Shown piece by piece: positions 44,900 to 55,713 of a stretch of 64,000 bases of DNA. Both the position numbers and the translations under genes were made by a program. The notes beneath the pieces are model-generated. The model did not search any database, was not told the origin of the DNA, and was given only the letters and a program-made list of their open reading frames with translations. Positions within the stretch are counted from its first letter, which is position 1; every line of letters begins with the position of its first letter. Source of the DNA: Phytophthora hibernalis (Eukaryota; Oomycota; Peronosporomycetes; Peronosporales; Peronosporaceae); assembly GCA_012656075.1 (NCBI GenBank), contig JAAKBF010000159.1:868001-932000 (forward strand). The letters run 5' to 3'.

Positions 44900-47800
44900 G
44901 ACCGAGAATCTGACGATCTGGCGCGAGTGGGGAGAATTCAAGTTACCTCGACAAAACCACCTCTGAGTACTCATGATGTGTGGATCCGACGGGTTGGGAA
45001 CCTAGTGCCCACCGTAACGAGGTTCCGACGGGCAGCCCACGTGGTTCGGCTAACAAATGTGTCTCCGAAGGTTGCTTATTGCGCGAAGAACGAGCCTGTA
45101 CTGCTATGGGTACAACAAGGCGACCTACCGCGACAAGGGAGTACACCGGCTGAGCTCGGCCAAATATGAAGAATGGCAGGCATTGGCGTTCGCCACGAGG
45201 GTTTGTTCAAGCGCGAATTCCAGCTATACGGACGAAGGTTAGCGAACGAGCCGCCCGTGGTAGAACGGCGAGTCTATCTGACCCCTCGCGGCAAGTTGTC
45301 TCGCCCGTCCGATGATTCCAACCAAGTGGCATACGTTGATGGTAACACCGAGGAGTTGAACCGGGGAGACCGACCCGTCATAATGGTGACGCTCCGACCC
45401 TCGGACAGGTCTGTCCGTGATGACTCGTCCGACGAGGTCACCAATTCAGCAACGTCCGAGGGTTCTGACGGGCAGCCGCTGGCCATGCAGCGGTGACGAA
45501 CTGACGCAAATCCTCGGTGATGACTCGGATGATCAGTTGGAAGCGCCATTCGTGGAAGCGATGTACCACGTTACCTCTGGAGATAAATCTTTTGATGATG
45601 ATGACGTCCGAGCATTTGGCGAACAAGGTTCATCTTACGGGCTACGCGCATGAATTGGCGTTCTCGCCGGACTTAACCAAAGCCTCTACGGTGGTAGACT
45701 ACTCAGAACCGAAAGGCCGAGCGCTGCCGCTCGTCGACAACAAGATCTCGTTGAACTGCTGAAACGGCACGAGACGATCATGATGTCGAGTGGAAATGCT
45801 CTTTACCATCGACATCCGGTGTGGTGTGCGATATTGATGTACAAGAATGTGATCTGCACTTGCTGTACGCCTGCCTACCGAGGTTTTACGGCGGCTTTCT
45901 GATGTCGTTTGACGGCTCGACCAAGATCAAAAAGAACGGCGGGTATGATAATTCGTGGCCTCTGTCGAAATTGGCTGAATGGACTGTAGTGACAGCTGTG
46001 AGTGCTTATCTCGAGACCACCACAGTAAACCTCGCTGAATATGCCGGAATGAACAACGGAGTATCGACGGCACTCGAGCATGAAGCCGAGGATTTAGTCA
46101 TTGTGGGAGATCCGAGACTCGCAATCCAGCAGTCACTAGGGGTGATGGCCTGTCTTATGGAATCTCTGGCGCCTCTGCTGAAATATCCCTGAAACCTCTC
46201 GACCAAGCTTCGGTCACTGAAATATCTGCACGTGACCCGAGAGTTCAACGCCACGGCTGACCTTTTGGCAAGCGAGGCTCTAAGGAGTAAAGAATCCAGT
46301 GTGATATCGACCGAGACCAGGAAATCGGAATTAGTCGAACTGAATCAGATCGGAGATGTCACCTACGAAGTCTATGCAGAAACGTCTGTAGAAGCCACGC
46401 CTGAAGAGAACCCAACGGCCATCTTTGCCCGAGCTCATGTGGCTCATGAAACTCCTCGCGACAATTTTTTCGATTTCTTTACGGATGTCCCGGATTACTT
46501 AACGGTAACGACCAGACAGCAAGCAACCGCAAGGAAGAAACGAGTCCGATTTGCAGATAAGACCTCGGTCGTAGGCCGATATGACGCGGCTCAACAGGGC
46601 GAAGCAGACGGTGTATCCACAGAGGTCCCGAATGGGCTAGAAGACGAGCAATCGGTCCCCGATGTAAAGTTTGGTGCTCCTAATGCAGAAGATATAGACT
46701 TTGTGATAATACTGGAAGAGCACCGACGATGGATCTCCACCGCCCAAGATGAAGAGCTACGCTCGTCCAGAGACGCGAGGAAGATGGACGACAAGGTTGG
46801 GCTGAGCAAGAACGGCGCGCTGTACCTCGGAAATGAATCGTCGGTAGGGAACCGAACGTCGAGATGCGAACCGACAGCAAGACATTGCATGGGAAATGCC
46901 GATGGAATACCAAGGCGTCGATATGGCTCGGAGAGCAAAGGAACACAATGAGTCGTTGAGTCGCCGCGAGGGAGGGCAGTACCGAGCGTTGGTGAAAATG
47001 AGACATCGGTCGAGTCGCGAGTAGTAGCACCGAACATTGGTGACAACGAAACATCGGAGGAGTCAGGAGTGGAGACAGGGGCAACACCCGATTCTCCAGC
47101 GGAACACCGAGATATCCGCTCCATTGGGGTAGAGTATGGTTGTACATGAAGCGCGTCAAGTCGAGATTGACAAAGAAATTAGCTGATCGATGGCATGAAA
47201 TATTCAGAGTCAAGACCAAGATCGAAGAATTCGCATACGAGTTGGAATTACCAGACAGGATCGGAAACATTCTTTTTCCTGTGGTGCATATGTCCCGAAT
47301 CAAGGTCGTGAATGAATTTGGAGGCCGACCGAGAGTTCGGTTAGCACCCGTAGTACGAGGTGGATGTCGTCAAAGAGTTGTGGTCTGAAGATAGTTGGGA
47401 TCCGGACCGACTAGCCGGCGAGTACGAAGTGGAGGTCATCTTCGGCGACCGATTCCCGCTGTCGGCGAGCATTAGACGTGCCGTCCGAGAGTTCAAAGTG
47501 AAAAGGGTCGGGTTTGATGTCCGACATGGAAAAACCATCGATTTTGTGTGGTGAGCTACTCTATCACTACCTATATGCGCAGCGTAGCGACCGACGGTTG
47601 CAGATGGTCTACGGTGATGATAAAGACTGGTTGGAAGTGCAACCGAGGATTGAACTGCCTACGGGGTCGATACAGCCCGTAGTGACAGACGAAATTTACT
47701 ACTGTATCGGAATTGCATGTCACCGACACTTGAGAACAGTCAGGTCTCTTGCGAGGCTCGGTTGCAATGTCGGATCGACTATTGAACTTCCTGCGGGGTT

Positions 47801-47912
47801 ATGCAGCCGTGGTGACAGACGAAAACTACTACTGCATCCAATTTGCATATTTACATGTGACGTGAACGATTTTCGAGTAGAATTGGATGAAATGGAATTA
47901 CTCAAGTTCTAG
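44900..47912 (+). pseudogene. Right-arm pol remnant: RNase H and integrase tail
   Basis: Contains the same RRVGNLVPTVTRF region (about 44980), the junction VCDIDVQ/ECDLHLL at about 45838-45848 where the RT domain should be, the RNase H (45907-46260), the junction near 46830-46840 where the integrase core is missing, and the integrase C-terminal tail (47140-47560). The RNase H protein segment 45821-46192 is identical to the left arm's. Sharing both deletions shows that the two elements derive from one already-deleted ancestor. Confidence 0.8.
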
Positions 47913-48476
47913 AATATCCCCTGCGGAAGACTACAAGCTTCGGATAACACGAAGACAGGTTAAAGGATGGACGGAAAGGTCGAAAATGGTGGGACCGAGG
48001 TCTAGATCTATGCCGCAGACACAATGTGGACCAAAACGACCGGATCAGGTACCCCCGATTGGAAGCTATTCGCCCGCTGCCGGAATCGGAGTGGGACGTG
48101 AAGAACCCTCGGTGGCTTTCTCATCTATCTCATCGGGTCTATACCGTCAGCAGCCGAAGCTTGGATAACCTCTCCGAGGCCCCGTCAGTGGTCAGATGCG
48201 CAGAAGTTGGCAGGCACAGAAACCTCTGTGGAGCCCAAAATGTCGGACGATGGTTGATCGACTCCTGAGAATGCACACGACGGTGTGGAATAAACACTGC
48301 GGTGTCAGAAGATGTTCTGGGGGCACGAGAGCAAAAGCAGATCACGAACGAACCTCCCCAGACGCATCGAGAACGTGAAGAGCGACAACCGTAGCTTGTC
48401 CCAGCAGGGGCAATGGAGGATCAAGAGGCGCCACGACGCGCACTACTTGCGGGAGCTTGCGTCGAGGCGGGGCATT

Positions 48477-49354
48477 TGTGGTGTTGGGTTTTGGGGCCAA
48501 GCGGTCACAGCTCGGTCACCGATTACCGACGTTGTGCCTCTCGGTGAAACGCAATAACGCCACCCGATTGGCTTATCTCATTCCCCGCGCGGTAGTGACA
48601 TAGGAGTGATACATGTAGTACCTCGGTCGGGTATAATAAACTCCCGGCCGATGGTACGAACCCTCGTTTGTACCCATTTCAGTTTCGTACCCTCGGCCGG
48701 GTACGGGATCACATAATGGGATCTGTTCACACTGGATATTTGTATTTACATATAGGACTAGCTATAAGATTGACTACAGAGGCTCTCAGAGCCATAGATC
48801 AACATAAATAAATCAGCAGTCTTCCCCCAAGTCACCAAGGGTCAAGTCCGTCTTCGGTAAGTCTAGCTAGCTTATCTTAGGGTCTGGATACGCTTGGCTT
48901 GTGGGATGCTGGTCAGCGAGCCTAAGGTAGGGTTTGTTGCTGGTCAGTCCAAGAGATTAGAGTGGCCGAGTGTTGGGAGCGACGAGAAGCGTCGTTCACC
49001 ATATATTATAGTGGAACCGAGTGTTCCATACATATTTTACTACCCGCCGAGGCTTTACCTCGGCAAACCCGTATTAGGCTTGACAGCCGGTACCCTTCCT
49101 TCTGAGGGACTGCGGGGTTTGCGCGAAAGCGCAATATTGCATACTAGCCCTCGCTCGTGGCTAGTGGTGCAGGTTATTCGGTTGGCCTAATACAACCAAG
49201 GTGTACAGAGGGTTCACATCCAACCCGGCGTAAGGGATCGTTCCTGGTCTTCAGGTCTGGTCCAACGCTCGTTGACCTGACAAGGGGAAGCGAGTGTTGT
49301 TGGTGGGACTCATACCATTTGGTAGTGAGAATTTCTGTGTGATCCTACACGACA
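48477..49354 (+). repeat. Gypsy LTR copy 4 (3' LTR of right element)
   Basis: 878 bp, TGTGGTGTTGGG to CTACACGACA, preceded by the purine-rich GAGGCGGGGCAT. It is equal in length to copy 1 with only scattered substitutions. Confidence 0.9.
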
Positions 49355-49937
49355 ATATCGTACAGCGTGACTTGTTGGTGCTGCCCCCACCGCGAAAGGT
49401 GAAAGGGAGGAAGAAAAACCACCACAGTGGCTGGTCGAGTACAAACCCGAGAAATGCTGCGGTCCGATGCGCCTCCGTCGCAGAAGAACAGGAAGCAGTG
49501 CAAACCACGGGCTAAGAAGGCGGTAAACGCTCGACTTGAGACTGCTGCAGATCATGTGCTGTATGAGATAGCGTTTAAGCACTTCACATTTTTATACACT
49601 TCTTCGTTTAATATACATCGGGATTATTGCATTTCACAGGTATGAACGTAATCAAATGAATTTATACTGTAGTTCTCCTTGAGACTGCATTTCCTTACTG
49701 AAATCAAGTGAAAACGCGGTCTTAAAATGACATACGGTCTATTAGTAAACGTGGATGAAATATTTGGCTGTCCCGCTAAGCATGAATATATTCCCTGTTA
49801 ACTGTTGATCCCCTCTAAAAATCGTTCGACTCAATTGGTTTTAGAAGCGATCTATAACTGTTGAGATTGCGGTCTGGTTCTCGAGCAATGAATAATTGAA
49901 GTCTTGCATCTGTTAGGCGGCCTTAACAATTGGCCAT
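49355..49937. other. Right flank of the Gypsy pair, possible Fanzor 3' end
   Basis: The plus strand opens IVQRDLLVLPPP immediately after the LTR. The QRD could be the RD that ends Fanzor proteins, but the second zinc-finger pair is not seen, so this is only a possibility. Further on, 49430-49645 is basic (SQKNRKQCKPRAKKAV). The rest is AT-rich without a recognisable gene. Confidence 0.3.
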
Positions 49938-50390
49938 TTACCTGGTTTCTCCGTCGGTGTCTGAGTCTGGGGATGAACTACCTCGTAATTCCTCGACGCT
50001 GTCCCTGCTGGGACTGAGAGCTGTGTTGCTGATCTGTATACCCTTTCAAACTCGTTCTAGCCGTTAATTGTTGTACCGAAGTTCTCTGCAACCGAAGAAT
50101 GTGCCGGGAAAAGCACACACATGGAGCTGACCTAAAGAAATGAATCGTTTATGACCTACAATGACGTATCTTGATTGGTCAGTATTTTTCGGCTTAATAA
50201 AATGTGATTGGTTGAAATAGCAAATCCCTACGTTGTTTTTGTAAAGTGACTTGAATAAAGAGTTGTCTAGTTAAGGATGGAGGTCGGTTGTTGAAGGGGT
50301 GTAACTTCGCATATTGTCGTCGTACATCATGCTTGCAGCTGCCTCTCCGACTTTATATCTATCTTGGAATAAAATCCTCAATATATTCCC
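49938..50390 (-). mobile_element. Inverted copy of the Harbinger-like right end
   Basis: Reads as the reverse complement of about 30490-30980, starting CCTGGTTTCTCCGTCGGTGT next to TTA and continuing through TGACGTATCTTGATTGGTCAG and GGTCGGTTGTTGAAGGGGTG. The first three bases of the TIR (GGC) are missing. It stops near 50390, where a different repeat begins, so it is a truncated second copy in opposite orientation. Confidence 0.75.
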
Positions 50391-50407
50391 ACCGGGTGGG
50401 AATAAAG

Positions 50408-50830
50408 AAAGTGCTTACGTAGAACAACTATCTCGTTAAAACCGGGCGAATAACCCTAGTGCCTGAAAAGCAACAAAGTCGCCGGCTTTGGCCGGCGAGA
50501 TCAAGTGCAGCGCACAGCGCTGCAAGACTAGGGTCAAACGAACGGGCTTGGCCAGAGAGGTTTAGCATCGACGTGCAAAGCGAAGTCTTCGCGCGGTGTG
50601 CTATAATAAACCTCGACATTTGCCACGCCTCGAATGAGTCGGTGTCTGGGTCTCGGATAAAAGAAGCGATGCTGATTGGCCGGTGGTTTATTCCCCGACG
50701 AGGCATTTATTCGCAGTACTCGTTACGTATTAATAAACCAACTATATGGACATAAAACCCACTATCCTGCAACGTAAGCACCTCTTACAGCAGCTGTACC
50801 CCTGACCCCTAAACCTCCCTCCGGGGAGAC
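50408..50830. repeat. Rearranged repeat A + Harbinger left end + inverted module B
   Basis: 50408-50622 matches module A of 3738-3945 in direct orientation. 50636-50712 matches the left end of the Harbinger-like element (28866-28936, TCGGTGTCTGGGTC through ATTCCCCGACGAGG). 50728-50830 matches module B of 3950-4046 inverted. Three repeat pieces are therefore juxtaposed in 420 bp. There is no coding capacity. Confidence 0.7.
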
Positions 50831-50869
50831 CACTCCGTTGGCTACCGGTACCGATACCGGTACCTACAA

Positions 50870-52409
50870 CTACAACTCGTCACCTTCCCACTCGTCGCTG
50901 TCCAGCTGCTCCAGTCGGCGAGTGTCATATTCCTCGCCAGACCAGCCGCCGCCTTCGTACACGTCCTTGTCCACGACGTAGTCGCCCGCTAGCTCGCAGC
51001 CAGTGTGCACGGCAGTGCCGGCCTCCAAATACTGCACGCCTTCGGGCGAGATGCCGTCGATCAGAATGTCCCCGACCTTCGTGGCGCGCACAGGCTGCGT
51101 CGACGCGCACGAGCAGCCGTCCACGTCGCAGTCGCGGATCTCGTCCTCGTCCATAATCTCGTCGTTGAAGAGCGCGAGCTGAAGCCGCACCTGGCCGACA
51201 ATCGTGTCGTCGGCTTCGATCGGGTAGCTCTTGTCCTCGAAATTGCGGCCGATCAACATCTCTGTCTTCAAGCAGAGCTCTCCAATAAGGGTACTGCACA
51301 TACGCAAGCGACAAAAGGTTAGAGACTGCAAGTACAGGGAAGAGCCCGCGTTGCCGACGTACTCTTTCACAGTGTTGTCGTTCATGAGTCGAACCACGAG
51401 AAAATCGTGCTCTATACAACGCACGCTAACAGTGATTCCTTCAATCCACCGCGGATTCTTGCCTGCATTTCGTAGAACGGCAAAATATTAATCCTTTTAT
51501 TCCAAATGCAGAATATCAAGAGTACCAATTCCTCACCTCCATTGTCATGGGTTCTCGTCCTGTACACTTGGTCCTTGGCCGATGGCGTGCGACTACGTCC
51601 GAGATACACCTCGCAGTACGGGTCCTGCGTGCCGAACGACTGGATATCGCGCAGCTTGCTTCCAGAAATGAGACCAAGGTAGATTTTTGTCTTCCCCGCG
51701 ATGAAATGCCGCGGGTACTCGCCGAACTTCGCACGAGGCTGCGACGTCGGGTTTTCTACATTTGAAAGCAACGCAACATGAGCAACACTCCCCAGCAGTA
51801 GAATGTCCATCAACGCACCATGGCCCATCGACAGATACATCAGCACCTTCAGAAACCCCGTAGGGGTCAGTGCGAACTCCTTCTCCATGGACCGTCCTCG
51901 AGACAAGTCTCGCATCGCCAGTGCGATCTCCCCAATGACTGAACTGCACAAGTGATACGTCAGCTTTGCACGTGGTATTATATCAATTGTTTCAATTCAG
52001 CAGCTCTCACTTCTTCCCCCAGTTGTTGTTCTTGATGCGGAAGCGCACGACGTCCGACGAGATATCGGGGATCAGGATGTGGCCCTTGGCGTTCCACATG
52101 GGCTGCGTTCCTGCCCCTAAGACGTCAGCACCTCCACTACCACCATTTGTACAATCACTCTTGACCCTCACTCACCTCCGTTGTCGTGCGTGTCGGTCTT
52201 GAACGCCGCCTTGTCCTGCTCCTCCCTCCCGTCGTGAGGTACACACTGCAGTACGGGTCCTGCTCGCCCAGCGTCTGCACCTTCTTCAGGTCGCGCGCCG
52301 ATAGGATCGTCAGGTACAGGATGGAGTCGTTGCGCAAGGCCGTGGGTGCTCCCGCCACGCTGCTGCTCACGGACGAGCGGCGGCTCACAGACATGCTGGA
52401 GCGGCTCAT
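50870..52409 (-). CDS. Tandem C2-domain protein
   Basis: Exons 52409-52176, 52110-52011, 51943-51537, 51462-51363 and 51293-50870 (421 aa). It begins with a Ser/Arg-rich leader (MSRSSMSVSRRSSVSS). The first C2 domain has LTILSARDLKKVQTLGEQDP, THDNGG and SVIGEIALAMRDL. The second has YLGLISGSKLRDIQSFGTQD, THDNGGKNPRW and TLIGELCLKTEML. The two domains share intron positions (both DNGG/G junctions), evidence of an internal duplication. Aspartates of the calcium-binding loops are partly present. The C-terminus is acidic (YDTRRLEQLDSDEWEGDEL). C2 domains bind phospholipids, often with calcium; the specific role is unknown. One base is missing near 52232-52236. Just past the stop, 50839-50860 is a small CCGGTACC-rich palindrome. 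Confidence 0.8.
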
Positions 52410-52913
52410 ACCAACCTCGCCTCAGAAAATCAATGAATGTGGTGTGCGCCACACACACTGATTTGAACCTCTATACGGAGAACAGGCGAAATTCTCTTTT
52501 CCAAATGGTTAGCAAAAAGCTTACCGGTAGTTGACACTCATTTTGAGAACCGGAGGATATGTTTTTCAGATCATGCATCAAAATACACGACTTCCCAATA
52601 CCGGGATTACAGGTATTAATACAGTAGTGTGCTTATTAATAAATGGCGATTCGTATTATACTGGTTGGTTCGTAAGCGCTTTTTGAGACCACAAAAAATG
52701 AAAAGAACAAGAACGGGAGTCCAAGAAGAAAACCAAGAAGAACAAGAAAGTGAACAGGGTGAAAAGCTTATAAAGAAAGGCAAAAATGCATTTAAGGAGA
52801 AAAGACGAGGCGTTTCTCAAAACACACAGTCAACTCGCAGAGCGGGGTCGTCTACAAACAAGAAGCCCCGCCTGCTTCAACCTTTCTGTTGAGGCAGCGA
52901 GTGACAGACACGT
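52410..52913. other. Intergenic region, no gene seen
   Basis: About 500 bp between the C2 gene promoter and the 3' end of the EGF-like gene. A Lys/Glu-rich plus-strand frame at 52629-52892 has no initiator, no domain and lies in low-complexity GAA-rich DNA; I do not call it. Confidence 0.55.
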
Positions 52914-54055
52914 CTAGTTGAGGAGGGTGACCACGAAGGCCGACGCCACGAGGGCGAAGGACGTGGCCACCGAGGCGGCGTCGCTGGACGTGGATGAGTC
53001 GCTGCTCTTCTTGTCACTGTCCTTGCTGCTGCTCGACTCGACCTTGCGCGTGCACTGGTCGCCAGCGTAGCCGCTCTCGCACTCGCACACGTTGCCCGAG
53101 CCGGAGCTTGAAGAGGTCGAGCCCACCGTCTGCAGGAAGCGAGCAGTCGAGCCAGAGCCAGCAGCCTCGACGGTGCCAGTAGAGGCAGTGGATCCCGTCG
53201 ACGAACCAGACGTGGTGGCGGACGATCCCGACGCAGCAGCCGAAGCAGCGATGCACGTGCCCTTGCCGTTGCAGGCCTTGGAAGAGTCCGGATCGCAGTA
53301 CGCGCACTGGTCGCCCGTGGTGCCGGCGTCGCACTCGCACTCCTGCGTTGCGAGGTTGCACGTGCCGGCCTGGCACTGGGACTCGAGCGTGCACTGGTTG
53401 GACACGACGCGCTGGCAGTACGTGCCGTTGTAGCCCACGTTGCAGTCGCAGTAGTAGTCCAGCGAGCCGGACGAGACGGGCGCGCACGTGCCGCGGCCTG
53501 AGCACACGACGTCCGAGTCCTCTGCGTTGTTGGGGTTTGTGCATCCCTCGTTAATGACGGCCGTGGTGTTCAACTGCGTCGACATGTCCCAGTTGTCTGA
53601 GTCCTCCTCGAACAGCAGGTTGGTGCCGTCGAAGTCCACGCAGCCGTAGATGACGCCCACGGTCTCGGCCGTCGAGCCCGAGCCCTCGGTCATGTCCATG
53701 CACGACACGTAGCCAGACGTGTCCGAGCCCGAAAGGAGCCGTTGAGGCATTGGTCCGTGCCCGACGGCAGCTGGTAGGCGCACACGCTGCTGATGGACTG
53801 GAAGGCTGTGTCCCACGTCGAGAAGGACGGACACAGGCCCGGGAACGTGCCCGAGCACACGTCGCCCTCGCTCTCGTAGGGCAGACACTGCTTGACGTCT
53901 TCGATGCCCGAACGCGTCGTCTGCACACTCACACACACGTAGTTCTCCTCACACGACGTGTCGTCCTTGCAGTAGCCAGCCTGGCCAGAGCCGGATTCGC
54001 TCTTGACGCCCGCGAGCAGGGCTGCGAAGGCCGCGATGTACGCTGCTGAGTGCAT
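52914..54055 (-). CDS. Secreted EGF-like surface protein with GPI signal
   Basis: 380 aa from ATG 54055. The signal peptide is MHSAAYIAAFAALLAGVKS. A Cys-rich N-terminal region (CKDDTSCEENYVCVSVQ, CLPYESEGDVCSG) is followed by EGF-like units: CSGRGTCAPV..YYCDCNVGYNGTYC, CNLATQECECDAGTTGDQC and CNGKGTCI..VCECESGYAGDQC, the last interrupted by a Ser/Thr/Gly linker. The Ser/Lys/Asp-rich stalk and final hydrophobic segment (ATSFALVASAFVVTLLN) look like a GPI-attachment signal. Probably displayed on the plasma membrane or wall, possibly adhesive; ligand unknown. The frame needs one base at the T run about 53732-53734. It shares orientation with its neighbours. Confidence 0.8.
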
Positions 54056-54084
54056 CTTAGGAGATCTCTGGAGTCTCTTTGCTA

Positions 54085-54103
54085 GCAAAAGAGGGAATGG
54101 CGC
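54085..54103 (-). promoter_or_regulatory. Initiator-like element of the EGF-like gene
   Basis: The minus strand reads GCGCCATTCCCTCTTTTGC, related to the oomycete initiator (CATT followed by pyrimidines and TTTT) but imperfect. It lies 30-48 bp upstream of ATG 54055. Confidence 0.4.
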
Positions 54104-55713
54104 AGAAGTGCGGGGAGCTTCGAAGAGCCGGCGGGGGAGAGGGGCTGTCGTCGCGTTGTAAGATGCAGATGACTTGCGCTTTGTATGTGGGAGGAAAATT
54201 CCGAATCTGAGACCAGATGGCGGGCAGGTATCTGCCCTCCGATTCCAGCCAATCGTTGAATTTACAGCGGCCTTTCGACCAATGAAAGAGGAGCCAGCCT
54301 CAATCGTAACTGATACCACACGTAGCGCACCTACCAACGGCGGAAACCGCTGAAAGGCGCTGCTAGCTGAGCTGAAGCCGTGTACTGCGGTTGTAGTGCC
54401 GTGCGTGGCCATGCAGTCAGTCCCCGCTTCGCTCGCTCGCCATGTTCGGCCGTACGCCGTTTTTAGCTCGCCGTAGCAGCCATGCCTTTCAGATCGGCAT
54501 CGACAGGGTGTCCGTCTTTGTGCAGCGTTACTCACCATTATCACGTTTTCAAATTTCGGAAAAACGGTTGAAGTCTCTGACTCGGACTCGGAGTCAAGCA
54601 TTGAAGCCACCCGCTGCCAGCTTGCACACCTGTCCAGATGGCGTGATGACCGGTTCGCCTCGTTCTCCTCGTTCTCCTCGCTGTCCTACACGCTCGTTTC
54701 ATGTGGCAATTACCGCTTGTCCTTCGTGCTGGAAACGGGGCTTAGTGTCGCACTCCAAAGGCTCCTGGGGCCGAGTCTAGCGGTAACGTTAGCGGTCTCT
54801 TGTCTTGTCGAGATCCCTATTGAAATCGCCGCATCAGCCCTTCATTCGGTCGCACCACCGCGGTCGACTCCATTCCTTCCTCCAAATGGGTTGGGAAAGC
54901 CGACGGGGAATTGCGCCACATGACACGCATGACATGGCTGCGGAAATGAGCACCAAGTGCTCGGCTCATCTGGCCATCTCGCTGGGGAATCACCACCTGG
55001 TCAGCGTAGCGAGCAGAGCTCCTGGCTGGGTATGCTATGCATTTGCACACTTGAGTCAGTCGCGACGTCGCAACAATTGTCAACCGTAGCGTCGCAAAAC
55101 TCGCGACTCCCAGCGCAACGATCGAGCTACTCGACTGCGTCGAAGGGTATCCTGCAGCGCAGATCTCCAGCGCTTGGTGGCTGTTTGTGCGTCGCTTGAG
55201 TGCCATTCAATGAGTGGAATGCTGCTGTGGCACGTGCACGACTATTCGTCTCGGTTGGTTCTCCGGTAGCTTCGTGTTCGTCCAACCAACATGAATTCGA
55301 TACAGCAGAGAATATGTCAGCGCGAATGAAACTAAGCTGCTGCAGTAAGAAACCTTCGTGTTCGTCCAACCAACATGAATTCGATACAGCAGAGAATATG
55401 AAGTCGCAATTACCGCCACCCTAGGATTTCGTCACGTAGAGCACCACATCAACTTGCCATCGATGACTCTAGTCATATGCAAGGCATTGGACCCCATTTC
55501 CCAACAGCTTTCGCCAACATCACCTCGCGTCATGGTCCTCTGGGATCTCCGAAATTCGAACAGTAGATAGAAGTTCGCTGTCAACATGTAGATGATTTCG
55601 CGACCGGAGGTTAAACAGCATGTGATGGAGCCTCCATCATGGAGGACGCAAAGCTTATTATTCATCTTTCAATGTACCATTTGAACATGTTTACAAACGA
55701 CGAAGTATCATGC
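54104..55713. other. Long intergenic region with a 46-bp direct repeat
   Basis: 1.6 kb without a convincing gene. Plus-strand frames at 54442-54780 and 54555-54923 overlap and may include a decayed exon (VEVSDSDSESSIEAT..), but no domain or start is evident. A 46-bp sequence (CTTCGTGTTCGTCCAACCAA onwards) occurs at 55271-55316 and again at 55353-55398, 82 bp apart, virtually identical. Confidence 0.5.

Larger units (their letters stand above)
42200..49354 (+). mobile_element. Non-autonomous Ty3/Gypsy element, right arm
   Basis: The mirror image of 33094-40484, reading rightwards: 5' LTR 42200-43023, primer-binding site 43026, gag, the same RT-less and integrase-core-less pol, and 3' LTR 48477-49354. 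Pol and 3' LTR are almost identical to the left arm. The 5' LTR and gag portion (42350-45480) carry many small deletions. The left flank is GTCCTC and the right flank ATATCG, so no target duplication is visible. Confidence 0.9.

Noticed and set aside
28847..50390. A single large transposon (Starship- or Maverick-like) spanning 28.8-50.4 kb
   Set aside because: The contents resolve into separate elements with their own termini (TIR element, Fanzor relic, two Gypsy copies); no capture recombinase, polymerase or capsid gene is present.
52629..52892. 87-aa Lys/Glu-rich plus-strand frame
   Set aside because: Low-complexity GAA-rich DNA; no promoter element or family similarity.
53000..54049. EGF-like protein as a toxin or RxLR-type effector
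   Set aside because: It has a GPI-type tail and EGF spacing, and no RxLR-EER or Crinkler LFLAK motif was seen in it or elsewhere in the window.
54442..54923. Plus-strand gene in the EGF/LRR intergenic region
   Set aside because: Two overlapping frames compete, with no initiator, no recognisable domain and no clear splice structure.
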